The position numbers were made by a program, and so were the translations under genes. From Candidatus Calditenuaceae archaeon JGI OTU-3 (GTDB taxonomy: Archaea; Thermoproteota; Nitrososphaeria_A; Caldarchaeales; Calditenuaceae): 9,102 bases of DNA. Positions 1 to 6,141 of the stretch are shown here, one piece after another. Below the pieces are notes generated by a model. It was not told where the DNA came from. It did not search any database and was given only the letters and a program-made list of their open reading frames with translations. The stretch spans positions 6,929-16,030 of the forward strand of contig AWOC01000002.1 of assembly GCA_000494185.1 (NCBI GenBank), given 5' to 3'. Numbering within the stretch: position 1 is the stretch's first letter; every line of letters begins with the position of its first letter.

Positions 1-123
1 CCCACGATATACCAGCTGGGATACTACGACACCGAGGGCTGGTTTAGAGACTTGGCCGCGATACTATATCCGGAGCTCTTCCCCGGCGAGGAGCTGAACT
101 ACTTCAGGAGGCTGGGTGGTTAA
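1..123 (+). CDS. ABC transporter substrate-binding protein, C-terminal fragment
   Basis: Only the last 40 codons and the TAA stop are present; the gene begins outside the window. The visible tail contains DLAAILYPELFPGEE followed by YFRRLGG. This resembles the C-terminal helix of FecB/BtuF-type extracellular binding proteins, where a 'hPELF' stretch typically sits just before the end. The stop codon overlaps the ATG of the permease gene as TAATG, so the two are almost certainly cotranscribed and translationally coupled. The product would capture the ligand outside the membrane and hand it to the permease. Identity rests on this short tail plus the neighbouring FecCD permease and ATPase. The ligand (cobalamin, heme, siderophore or another metal complex) cannot be read from it. 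Confidence 0.72.
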   Translation, partial: PTIYQLGYYDTEGWFRDLAAILYPELFPGEELNYFRRLGG

Positions 124-1172
124 TGGAGATCCGCGCTGGTGCCTGCCACCGAGTCGTCGGCGCGGCCCGCCACAAGGCTAGGTTAGAGCTCCTGCTCACG
201 ATGATTGTGGTTTTACTCTCCCTGTTCGTCTTCTCAATCCTTATTGGTGGGGGAACTCTCGGGCTTGGCGAGGCTTTTGCAGCCATCTTCGGCTGGTCAA
301 GCCCAGAGAATAACATGATTATGAATAGCGTTAGGTTTCCCAGAGCACTTGCCTCCCTGCTCTGTGGAGCGGCTCTCGGGGTCTCTGGCGCCGTACTCCA
401 AGCCCTCTTCAGGAACCCCCTCGCCGACCCATACATCCTAGGAGTCTCGGCCGGTGCAAGCCTCACTCTGGCCCTCTCAATATTGCTGGGCGTCACTCTT
501 GGATGGTGGGGGGCCTATAACCCCTACTCGCTCTATCTCTCGGCCTTCGTGGGAGCCCTGGCCATCACCCTCCTGATGATGATTGTCTCAGGCTTTGTGA
601 GGAGTGTAACGACCATTCTCGTGGCCGGGATAATGGTGGGATACGTCGCTTATGCTGTGACAAGCATAGTCCAGGCTCTGGTCGAGATAGAGCGGCTGAG
701 AGTTTTCACCTACTGGGTACTCGGAAGCTTTTCGGGAGCAAGGTGGAGCATCTTGGGGCCCGGGCTCCCCGTGCTAGTAGCGTGCGTCGTAGGCTCTATG
801 CTGATAGCAAAGCCGCTCGATGCGTTGCTACTTGGCGAGGATTATGCACGGAGTATGGGAATGAGGATGAGGCTAGCGAGGCTTGGTCTAGTCACTCTGT
901 CCTCCGTGTCTGTGGCCATGGTGACAACGATCGCCGGGCCAATAGGTTTCATAGGGCTCTGCGCCCCCTACATAGCTAGGCAGACCCTCGGGACGCCGGC
1001 TCACCGCGCCCTTCTACCCGCCTCGGCTCTAGCCGGCGCGATACTCGCGATGTCCGCCGACCTTGCCGCCAGGCTAATCGCTAGGCCAGTCGAGCTCCCC
1101 ATAACGGCCGTCACGTCGCTCTTCGGAGGCCCACTCGTCATCTACCTGTTACTCAGGGGGAGGAGCATCTAG
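123..1172 (+). CDS. FecCD/BtuC-family ABC transporter permease
   Basis: This 349-residue integral membrane protein is the channel subunit of a type II ABC importer for iron-siderophore, heme or cobalamin-class ligands. Family landmarks are clear: the stretch from RFPRALASLL through GAVLQALFRNPLADP to YILGVSAGAS (about 71-113), WVLGSFSGA (198-206), LLLGEDYARSMG (235-246, the region contacting the ATPase), AGPIGFIGLCAPYIAR (271-286), and ELPITAVTSLFGGP (324-337). Hydrophobic segments across the protein fit about ten membrane helices, and the length is normal for the family. The ATG at 123 overlaps the upstream stop (TAATG), with AGGAGG at 106-111 as a likely ribosome site. The ATPase gene follows after 2 bases. 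The substrate cannot be decided from the permease alone. Confidence 0.95.
   Translation: MEIRAGACHRVVGAARHKARLELLLTMIVVLLSLFVFSILIGGGTLGLGEAFAAIFGWSSPENNMIMNSVRFPRALASLLCGAALGVSGAVLQALFRNPLADPYILGVSAGASLTLALSILLGVTLGWWGAYNPYSLYLSAFVGALAITLLMMIVSGFVRSVTTILVAGIMVGYVAYAVTSIVQALVEIERLRVFTYWVLGSFSGARWSILGPGLPVLVACVVGSMLIAKPLDALLLGEDYARSMGMRMRLARLGLVTLSSVSVAMVTTIAGPIGFIGLCAPYIARQTLGTPAHRALLPASALAGAILAMSADLAARLIARPVELPITAVTSLFGGPLVIYLLLRGRSI
1155..1165 (+). promoter_or_regulatory. Shine-Dalgarno site deciding the TTG start of the ATPase gene
   Basis: AGGGGGAGGAG lies inside the last codons of the permease gene and ends 9 bases before TTG at 1175. It supports the TTG start over any internal start; that start also gives a complete N-terminal ABC strand ahead of the Walker A motif. 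Confidence 0.7.
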
Positions 1173-1174
1173 GC

Positions 1175-2446
1175 TTGATACGTGCTCTGGGGCTCGCGTC
1201 AGGCTACGACTCACGCCCCGTGGTTAGAGATGTGAATCTAGCTGTGCGTTCTGGGGAGTTTGTGGCCGTCATCGGGCCGAACGCCTCGGGGAAGACGACT
1301 CTTCTGAGGACACTGGCCTCTCTCCTGCGGCCGCTCGGAGGCGTTGTTTATCTCGAGGGGAGACCGCTGACGGAGTTGAAGCGGCGCGAGATAGCGAGGC
1401 GTGTAGGGGTCGTTTTAACAGAGTCGGTCAAGCCTGGCAGGCTAACGGTCTTTGAGCTTGTAGCTCTCGGGCGCTATCCCTACACAGGGCCGCTAGGCAG
1501 ACTCTCGGACAACGATAGGGCCGAGGTTATGAGAGCGCTGAGGGACGTGGGGGTGGAGCACCTCTGTGACGAAGTATTCAGCGAGCTTAGCGACGGGCAG
1601 AGGCAGAAGGTAATGATTGCGAGGGCGCTGGCTCAGGACCCGCGCGTCCTGATACTCGACGAGCCCGTGACCTTCCTAGACCCTAAGGCACGGGTTGACA
1701 TCCTCCTATCCCTACGCAGGATATGCAGGGAGAGACACATAGCCGTGTTGGCCTCGATGCACGAGATTGAGCTGGCTCTACGCCTAGCTGACAGGCTCCT
1801 TGTGGTCCATAACGGCTTTGTCGAGTCGTTCGACTCTCCGGAGGAGTTCGTCGCGAAGAGTGGACCCGAAGCCCTATACGGACTAGACGGAGACGCAAAC
1901 TTCAGCGCCGTTCACATGACCATGGAGCTGCGGCACTACCCCATCCGCCAGCCCGTCTTCGTCATAGCCGGAGCAGGAACTGGAGCACTAGTCTATAGGA
2001 TGCTGTCGAGGCTCGGATATCCCATCATTACTGGAGTACTCCACAGGGGAGACATCGACTATAGCGTCGCCTCGCTCCTTGGGGCTAGGGTCGTGTCGGA
2101 GGAGCCCTTCAGACCTGTGAGCAGGGAGGCCCTCGAGGAGGCTCAGGAGGCTGCTGGAGAATCCTTCGCCGCAATATACACCTCCCCACCCATAGGCCCC
2201 ATGAACTCCGCTAATCAGCTACTCGCAAAGCTCCTAGCGTCCTGTGGAGTGCCTCTCATAGTTTACGGAGGAGGGTCGGTGGACGGCGCGTGGAGGAAGA
2301 CAACCAAGCTCTCGGAGGTCGCCTCGGCACTAGAAGAGCTGGAGCAGCATAGACCCCGCTCAGGGCCGCGGCAGGTCAAGCCCAGCCGCCAGTCCACAGC
2401 TCAGCTTAATACGGGGGCGGGTCCCATGGCTCCTCGTGATACCTGA
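1175..2446 (+). CDS. FecE/BtuD-type ABC transporter ATPase with extra C-terminal domain
   Basis: The protein has 423 residues, against about 250-270 for a plain FecE/BtuD subunit. The ATPase domain occupies about residues 1-225: Walker A GPNASGKTT (34-42), signature LSDGQ (138-142), Walker B VLILDEP (158-164), D-loop FLDP (167-170) and switch histidine H196. The usual Q-loop glutamine is replaced in the VVLTESV stretch (79-85), and the signature has Asp in place of the second Gly. From memory, this combination occurs in a recognised subfamily of siderophore/cobalamin-type ATPases. Residues about 240-400 form a second alpha/beta domain with glycine-rich stretches (VIAGAGTGALVYRML, VYGGGSVDG), followed by a polar Pro/Arg-rich tail. 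A similar extension occurs in some archaeal homologues; its role is unknown to me. The protein energises the adjacent permease. Its end overlaps the endonuclease V gene by 11 bases. Confidence 0.92.
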   Translation: MIRALGLASGYDSRPVVRDVNLAVRSGEFVAVIGPNASGKTTLLRTLASLLRPLGGVVYLEGRPLTELKRREIARRVGVVLTESVKPGRLTVFELVALGRYPYTGPLGRLSDNDRAEVMRALRDVGVEHLCDEVFSELSDGQRQKVMIARALAQDPRVLILDEPVTFLDPKARVDILLSLRRICRERHIAVLASMHEIELALRLADRLLVVHNGFVESFDSPEEFVAKSGPEALYGLDGDANFSAVHMTMELRHYPIRQPVFVIAGAGTGALVYRMLSRLGYPIITGVLHRGDIDYSVASLLGARVVSEEPFRPVSREALEEAQEAAGESFAAIYTSPPIGPMNSANQLLAKLLASCGVPLIVYGGGSVDGAWRKTTKLSEVASALEELEQHRPRSGPRQVKPSRQSTAQLNTGAGPMAPRDT

Positions 2447-3068
2447 ACACGCGGTCACCTTCTTCACGAATATACAGAAAGCATTATCACGGCTAGTTTT
2501 AGTATCAGAGCTTGAGACCGAGCCGATTGATCTTGTTTGTGGCCTCGACGTCTCATACAGGGGGGAGGAGGGAGTGGCCGCGGCCGTTGTCTGGTCTTTA
2601 AGGAGTCGGGCGATCTTAGAGACCTCGCTTTACACGGGCGAGGTGCTGTTCCCGTATCTGCCGGGCCTACTGTACCTGCGGGAAGCACCGCTGATGCTAA
2701 CGGCCCTTAAACGCCTCAAGTCTCCTCCAGAACTACTGCTCGTGGATGGGCACGGGCTGGCGCACCCTAGGAGGGCTGGGCTTGCCAGTCTGGTCGGCCT
2801 CCTAGCAGATACACCCTCGATCGGTGTGGCTAAATCGCTCCTTTACGGAGAGGTTGTCGCAGACGGGGGCGTCGACTATGTCTTGGTCGGTGGAGAGCGC
2901 GTCGGCCTAGTCTATAGGTACAAGGCTGGGAGGCGCCTCTATCTAAGCATCGGCCACAAAACGGACTTGAAGACGCTGAGGGTCCTGCTCGATAGGCTCG
3001 GCGACGATCTACTCCAGCCCCTAATGCATGCACACACAGAATCGCGGAGAGCGGCTAAGGCTGGTTAG
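2436..3068 (+). CDS. nfi: endonuclease V (deoxyinosine-specific DNA repair nuclease)
   Basis: This 210-residue protein matches endonuclease V, which cuts the second phosphodiester bond 3' of deoxyinosine and so starts repair of deaminated adenine. Visible family motifs are GLDVSY with the metal ligand D38, FPYLPGLLYLREAP (72-85) with the wedge Y74-P76-G77 and catalytic E83, VDGHGLAHPRR (103-113) with D104 and H110, and IGVAKS (129-134) with K133. Length is close to the usual 205-225. The GTG at 2436 is the chosen start because it gives a normal N-terminus ahead of the first strand; no clear Shine-Dalgarno precedes it, and it lies 11 bases inside the ATPase gene, so expression probably depends on the importer transcript. 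The stop overlaps the stop of the opposing trxB by 4 bases. Adenine deamination rises with temperature, which fits a hyperthermophile (inference). Confidence 0.93.
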   Translation: MIPEHAVTFFTNIQKALSRLVLVSELETEPIDLVCGLDVSYRGEEGVAAAVVWSLRSRAILETSLYTGEVLFPYLPGLLYLREAPLMLTALKRLKSPPELLLVDGHGLAHPRRAGLASLVGLLADTPSIGVAKSLLYGEVVADGGVDYVLVGGERVGLVYRYKAGRRLYLSIGHKTDLKTLRVLLDRLGDDLLQPLMHAHTESRRAAKAG

Positions 3069-4051
3069 GCCTGCGGTGCTCCAAGCTTCGCGTTGGTCTT
3101 CGCTTCCATCAGCCTCTCGGGCCAGCCCTCCTCGATGAATCTAATAGCCTCCATCGCAGCCATGCAGCCGAAGCCAGCCGCGGTAATCGCCTGCCTATAC
3201 CTCTTGTCATGGACATCCCCCGCGGCGAAGACCCCTCTAACGCTAGTCTCCAGCCCGTTGTATGTCTTGACGTATCCCTCTTCGTCAAGCTCCAACTTCC
3301 CGCGAAAGATCTCAGTGTTGGGTATATGGCCTATCGCGACGAATACTGCGTTGCAGGAGATCACACTCTCCTCCCCCGTAAGCCTGTTCAAGACCTTCAC
3401 GCCCTCCACCCTCGTTGTCCCGATTATCTCGGTTACCACGCTGTTCCAGACGAACTCTATGTTAGGTGTCGAGAGGGCCCTCTCTTGCATGATCTTAGAA
3501 GCTCTAAGCTTGTCTCTCCTATGCACGACTACCACTTTCTCGACAAGCCGGGAGAGATACAGCGCATACTCCATAGCGCTGTCGCCTCCCCCCACCACGA
3601 CCGCGCACTTAGACCCCTTGAACAGTGGCCCATCACAGGTGGCACAGCTTGACACGCCACGCCCAATCAGCCTTTTCTCAGACTCGAGGCCGAGCCACCG
3701 CGGTGAAGCTCCAGTAGCGATTATAACTGCTTTACTGGCGAAGGCCTCGCTTGACGTCCTGACTATCCTAGGATAGCTGGCGAAGTCGACCTCCTCAGCA
3801 TCATCATAGACTATCTTGACCCCCATCCTCTCGACCTGCTGCCTCATATTCTCCATGAGGTCTGGACCCATGACGCCTTCCGGGAAGCCGGGGAAGTTCT
3901 CCACAAGCCCGGTAAGCATGAGTTGACCCCCAGGAGTTGAGCCTGCGATCACCAGCGTCTTAAGGCCCGCCCTAGCGGAGTATATTGCCGCCGTATACCC
4001 TGCAGGGCCGGAGCCGATAACGAGTATATCATATATCTCGTTATCCTGCAC
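3065..4051 (-). CDS. trxB: thioredoxin-disulfide reductase (NADPH-type flavoprotein)
   Basis: This 328-residue protein is a low-molecular-weight thioredoxin reductase, a cytoplasmic FAD enzyme that passes NAD(P)H electrons to thioredoxin or glutaredoxin-like proteins. The FAD-binding GSGPAG is at 13-18, GGQL at 41-44, the redox-active CATC at 136-139, the dinucleotide motif GGGDSA at 154-159, and the second FAD motif GVFAAGDV near 275. HRR at 177-179 followed by R183 is the arrangement associated with NADPH preference. Length is normal. The start is GTG at 4051; an in-frame TGA four codons upstream rules out a longer form. A TATA element at 4077-4087 is centred about 30 bases upstream, giving a leader of only a few bases. 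It is shared with the divergent gene at 4112. Confidence 0.96.
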   Translation of the reverse strand: MQDNEIYDILVIGSGPAGYTAAIYSARAGLKTLVIAGSTPGGQLMLTGLVENFPGFPEGVMGPDLMENMRQQVERMGVKIVYDDAEEVDFASYPRIVRTSSEAFASKAVIIATGASPRWLGLESEKRLIGRGVSSCATCDGPLFKGSKCAVVVGGGDSAMEYALYLSRLVEKVVVVHRRDKLRASKIMQERALSTPNIEFVWNSVVTEIIGTTRVEGVKVLNRLTGEESVISCNAVFVAIGHIPNTEIFRGKLELDEEGYVKTYNGLETSVRGVFAAGDVHDKRYRQAITAAGFGCMAAMEAIRFIEEGWPERLMEAKTNAKLGAPQA

Positions 4052-4076
4052 AAAAATAGTTCATGCGATCCCACTC

Positions 4077-4087
4077 TATATATTTAT
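4077..4087. promoter_or_regulatory. shared bidirectional TATA element between trxB and the zinc-ribbon gene
   Basis: TATATATTTAT is nearly symmetric and is the only AT-rich box in the 60-base gap between the divergent starts at 4051 and 4112. Its centre (4082) coincides with the midpoint of the two starts (4081.5). Using the usual archaeal TATA-to-start-site distance of about 26 bases, both transcripts would begin about 4-5 bases before their GTG codons. No strong purine-rich BRE flanks either side, so direction may not be strictly set. Promoter function is inferred from sequence. Confidence 0.6.
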
Positions 4088-4111
4088 GCTGGAGACAACG
4101 TTGGAGATATT

Positions 4112-4576
4112 GTGGCTAGGAGTGGAAGGCTCTTCAAATGTACAAACTGTGGGCACGAGGTAAGGCTTCAGGCCTGGAAGGCCGTGTGTCCCTCATGCGA
4201 GAGCGGGTTCACCCTAGTCCCGGTCGCCTCGGAGGAGAGAAGGCGGCGTCACAGCATTATCGGTTACGTGGCTCCCATCCTGTTAACCATCTACCTCGTA
4301 CTCACCCTAGCCTCGCCCAGCGCCACGGTATCAAGCATCCTTCCATGGCCTACCGCCCAGCTACTCCTGGTAATAGCCATAACTCTAGCCCTCACCTCGT
4401 CGGTCATAGGAAACATCTTTGCAAGCGTGGTGGGAGCACTCCTAACCGCCACACACCTCTACGTCTTTCCAGCCCTATCCGTCCCCAACCTCGCCCTCCT
4501 AATCCTATCTACTGTCCTTCTTGCCTCCGGCGTCCTGAATGAGTTTACGATAAGAAGGAGCAAAGCTAAGGAGTGA
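4112..4576 (+). CDS. zinc-ribbon membrane protein of unknown function
   Basis: I do not recognise a named family for this 154-residue protein. The N-terminus carries a classic zinc ribbon, CTNC (10-13) and CPSC (26-29), followed by a basic stretch ERRRRH (42-47) that probably marks the cytoplasmic side. Residues about 48-150 hold four hydrophobic segments (about 48-67, 76-94, 97-120 and 124-145), ending in a basic cytoplasmic tail RRSKAKE. The ribbon therefore likely sits in the cytoplasm, tethered to a small four-helix membrane domain. The start is GTG at 4112, driven by the shared TATA at 4077-4087; GGAG at 4103-4106 is a possible weak ribosome site. A small hypothetical gene follows after 7 bases, so the two are likely cotranscribed. 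Confidence 0.85.
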   Translation: MARSGRLFKCTNCGHEVRLQAWKAVCPSCESGFTLVPVASEERRRRHSIIGYVAPILLTIYLVLTLASPSATVSSILPWPTAQLLLVIAITLALTSSVIGNIFASVVGALLTATHLYVFPALSVPNLALLILSTVLLASGVLNEFTIRRSKAKE

Positions 4577-4583
4577 GTGAACC

Positions 4584-4907
4584 ATGCCGCGATACGCCTT
4601 AGAGTTCTTTGTCCAGGGCAGGGGCTGGGTGAGGCAGGAGGAGCTAGGTTACCGAGGCACCCTCAGCTCTAGAGGAGAAGCGGAGGACTTCGCGGCCTAC
4701 ATTATCGACAAGATGATGCGAGCGTCATCTCACCCCTACGGCTCTAGGCTGGGAGACATAGTCGGCTTCAGGGTAGTAGAGGGCGAGGGGGACCTAATAG
4801 AGCTGAGCGGTGAGGCAGCTGCCTTCAAGTTCGACGAAGTGAAGCACCGGTTCTATAGGCGTGGAGACGCATACATGCTCTACAAGTACTGGAGCTGGCC
4901 CGACTGA
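4584..4907 (+). CDS. small hypothetical protein (107 residues)
   Basis: No family is recognised. The protein is soluble-looking, with no signal peptide and no membrane segment. It begins with a predicted strand (RYALEFFVQG), has a charged helical middle (RGEAEDFAAYIIDKMM, about 30-45), then strand-like stretches (GFRVVEGEGDLIEL), and an aromatic C-terminus (RFYRRGDAYMLYKYWSWPD). AAGGAG at 4568-4573 lies 10 bases before the ATG and overlaps the end of the upstream gene, giving solid support for the start and for cotranscription with the zinc-ribbon membrane protein. Codon use resembles that of its neighbours. The gene converges on hsp20 with 33 bases between the two stops. Confidence 0.8.
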   Translation: MPRYALEFFVQGRGWVRQEELGYRGTLSSRGEAEDFAAYIIDKMMRASSHPYGSRLGDIVGFRVVEGEGDLIELSGEAAAFKFDEVKHRFYRRGDAYMLYKYWSWPD

Positions 4908-4940
4908 TCTAGCGCCACGACTAGGGCTTATATGGCCGGC

Positions 4941-5510
4941 CTATTCGACCTTGATGGATCTCTGAGGCCTAGTTGCACTCTTCTTAGGCAAGATGACCTC
5001 CAAGACGCCATTGTTGTAGGTTGCCTTCGCCTTCTCCGGGTCAACATCCTCAGAAACTTCTAGCTCCTTGTAGTACTTCCTCGTCTCGGTATCCACAGAT
5101 ATCACAAGCTTACTATCCCTCATTGTGAGGTTGATGTCTTCTTTCCTGACACCGGGCACCTCGGCCACGATCTTCACCTGGCTATCCTCCTCAATAACAT
5201 CGACCAGCGGCTCCCTCTGGCTGGTCAGCGCTGGAGGCTCTCCGCGTCTCCCGGGCTTCACGTTTCCAAACTCCCTAATGACGGGCCTCCCGTCTGGGCC
5301 GATTGTTATGGAGTATCCATAAACTATCGGCCCTATCTCCCTCCTCAACCCATAGGGAGTCTTAAACTCTCTCACAAGGTCTTGGGGAAGCTCCTTCTCT
5401 AGCCTCCGAAACTCCTCCTCAAACCATCTCTCAAACTCCCTCATCATATCCTCAATAATGTCGAACGGTCTAAACCGCCTCCTTCGCCACCACTCTTCGC
5501 TCATGGCCAT
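4941..5510 (-). CDS. Hsp20/alpha-crystallin family small heat shock protein
   Basis: This 189-residue, ATP-independent holdase keeps unfolding proteins soluble and assembles into oligomers. The N-terminal region (1-60) is rich in charged and aromatic residues (EEWWRRRRFRPF, then FERWFEEEFRRLEKE). A middle segment has VYGYSITIGPDGRP (63-76), typical of the longer archaeal Hsp20 type. The alpha-crystallin domain spans about 100-177, with VPGVRKEDI (118-126), RKYYKEL (144-150) and the diagnostic A-x-x-x-N-G-V-L as ATYNNGVL (163-170). A C-terminal IKV (186-188) is the I-x-I/V anchor used in oligomer assembly. The first ATG at 5510 is used here. The TATA at 5528-5534 could also give a leaderless message beginning near the second ATG, two codons in. 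tRNA-His lies 43 bases upstream on the same strand. Confidence 0.95.
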   Translation of the reverse strand: MAMSEEWWRRRRFRPFDIIEDMMREFERWFEEEFRRLEKELPQDLVREFKTPYGLRREIGPIVYGYSITIGPDGRPVIREFGNVKPGRRGEPPALTSQREPLVDVIEEDSQVKIVAEVPGVRKEDINLTMRDSKLVISVDTETRKYYKELEVSEDVDPEKAKATYNNGVLEVILPKKSATRPQRSIKVE

Positions 5511-5527
5511 AACATCCTGCCTGCTGC

Positions 5528-5541
5528 ATAAAAACTTTAGT
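5528..5541 (-). promoter_or_regulatory. BRE/TATA promoter of hsp20
   Basis: Read on the - strand, ACTAAAG followed by TTTTTAT (5534-5528) resembles a BRE plus TATA box. Its centre is about 21-27 bases before the two possible ATG starts (5510 and 5504), fitting a leaderless or nearly leaderless transcript. The same T-run lies about 20 bases past the 3' end of tRNA-His, so it may also serve as the tRNA terminator. Confidence 0.55.
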
Positions 5542-5553
5542 ATGAAATAGGTG

Positions 5554-5627
5554 GGCCGCGGGTGGGACTCGAACCCACGACCGCCGGGTCCACAGCCCGG
5601 AGTGCTTCCAGCTACACCACCGCGGCC
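5554..5627 (-). tRNA. tRNA-His (anticodon GTG)
   Basis: A full cloverleaf folds on the - strand. The acceptor stem is GCCGCGG pairing with CCGCGGC, the D arm is GTGT/GCAC around a loop containing AGCTGG, and the anticodon stem CCGGG/CCCGG closes the loop CTGTGGA with anticodon GTG. The T arm is GTGGG/CCCAC around TTCGAGT. The histidine identity elements are both encoded: an extra G at position -1 (5627) opposite discriminator C73 (5554). The bases after C73 read CAC, so CCA is not encoded and must be added by the CCA-adding enzyme. No intron is present. With G-1 the gene is 74 bases long. Confidence 0.97.
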
Positions 5628-5641
5628 ATCACTCCGCGGGC

Positions 5642-5672
5642 TAAAATATTTTTCAGCCTTGGCTTATTTAGG
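5642..5672 (-). promoter_or_regulatory. AT-rich promoter region upstream of tRNA-His
   Basis: Two candidate TATA boxes lie on the - strand. TAAATAA (5670-5664) would give a start about 14 bases before the tRNA; GAAAAATATTTTA (5654-5642), with a purine-rich upstream edge, is slightly close, with its centre about 20-24 bases from the tRNA end. One of them is probably the promoter. The remaining interval between the tRNA and the stop of tfs (to 5746) shows only a C/G run near 5677-5683 and no gene I can support. Confidence 0.5.
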
Positions 5673-5746
5673 TATAGCCCCCCCCTCACTGCTTGGGAGC
5701 CGCACCATTGTAGACGAGTCTCCATTAGGCTCTGTAAGTGTTGCTG

Positions 5747-6070
5747 TTAGGCGTATTCCCTCCACGTATATCCGCAGCTGGTGCATCTGAAGAATTGGGT
5801 CATCGGCTCGTCGGCAGACCTCGTCTGGACGCTCCACCAGTATGCTTCTTTATTGCCGCATTGCGGGCACTGTACATCAGATACTTTTGGCAAGACCTCC
5901 TTCTCCTGCTCGTCGACCACTATAGACTTCTTGCCCCGTCTCTGCCTGTGAGTCACTATGTCTTGAGAGGGCCTCTTGACGTATCCACACTTCCTACAGG
6001 TAAGCACCACGCTACTCGACTTCCTATGTGTGACGAGAACGCTTCCACAGTTAGGGCAAAACTCCATCAT
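5747..6070 (-). CDS. tfs: transcription elongation factor TFS (archaeal TFIIS-like)
   Basis: At 107 residues this is the normal size for archaeal TFS, which binds backtracked RNA polymerase and stimulates RNA cleavage by the polymerase active site, improving fidelity and restart. It has two zinc ribbons: an N-terminal one with CPNC (5-8) and CRKC (25-28), resembling polymerase subunit Rpb9, and a C-terminal TFIIS-type one with CPQC (68-71) and CTSC (96-99). The acidic pair D87-E88 in RSADEPMTQFF is the catalytic tip that enters the polymerase secondary channel, so the protein should be active rather than an inhibitory paralogue. A basic linker (HRQRRGKK, 41-48) joins the ribbons. The start is the first of two adjacent ATGs. 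An AT-rich TTAATTTA at 6120-6127 could be its own promoter, but 71 bases after rpoL it may also be read through. Confidence 0.96.
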   Translation of the reverse strand: MMEFCPNCGSVLVTHRKSSSVVLTCRKCGYVKRPSQDIVTHRQRRGKKSIVVDEQEKEVLPKVSDVQCPQCGNKEAYWWSVQTRSADEPMTQFFRCTSCGYTWREYA

Positions 6071-6141
6071 CCTTACCTATCCACCCACTCCAAGGCTCTA
6101 CGCCTCAACTCTCCGTCCGTAAATTAACCTTATCTTCCGCG

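Noticed and set aside
104..496. 130-codon - strand frame.
   Set aside because: It is the antisense shadow of the FecCD permease and has no recognisable features or promoter.
1250..1610. Missing Q-loop glutamine and LSDGQ signature as a sign of a dead ATPase.
   Set aside because: Walker A, Walker B, D-loop and switch histidine are all intact, and I recall this variant pair in a recognised subfamily of siderophore/cobalamin-type ATPases.
3093..3776. Long + strand frame of 227 codons.
   Set aside because: It is the antisense shadow of trxB, which carries every thioredoxin reductase motif on the - strand.
5626..5632. GTGATGG next to tRNA-His as a C box of a C/D guide RNA.
   Set aside because: No matching D box or C'/D' pair at proper spacing was seen, and the bases are explained by the tRNA leader.
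5551..5790. Open frames on the + strand across the tRNA region, with peptides such as GRGWDSNPRPPG.
   Set aside because: This is the well-known false ORF produced by reading a tRNA T arm and flanks on the opposite strand; the tRNA-His explains it.
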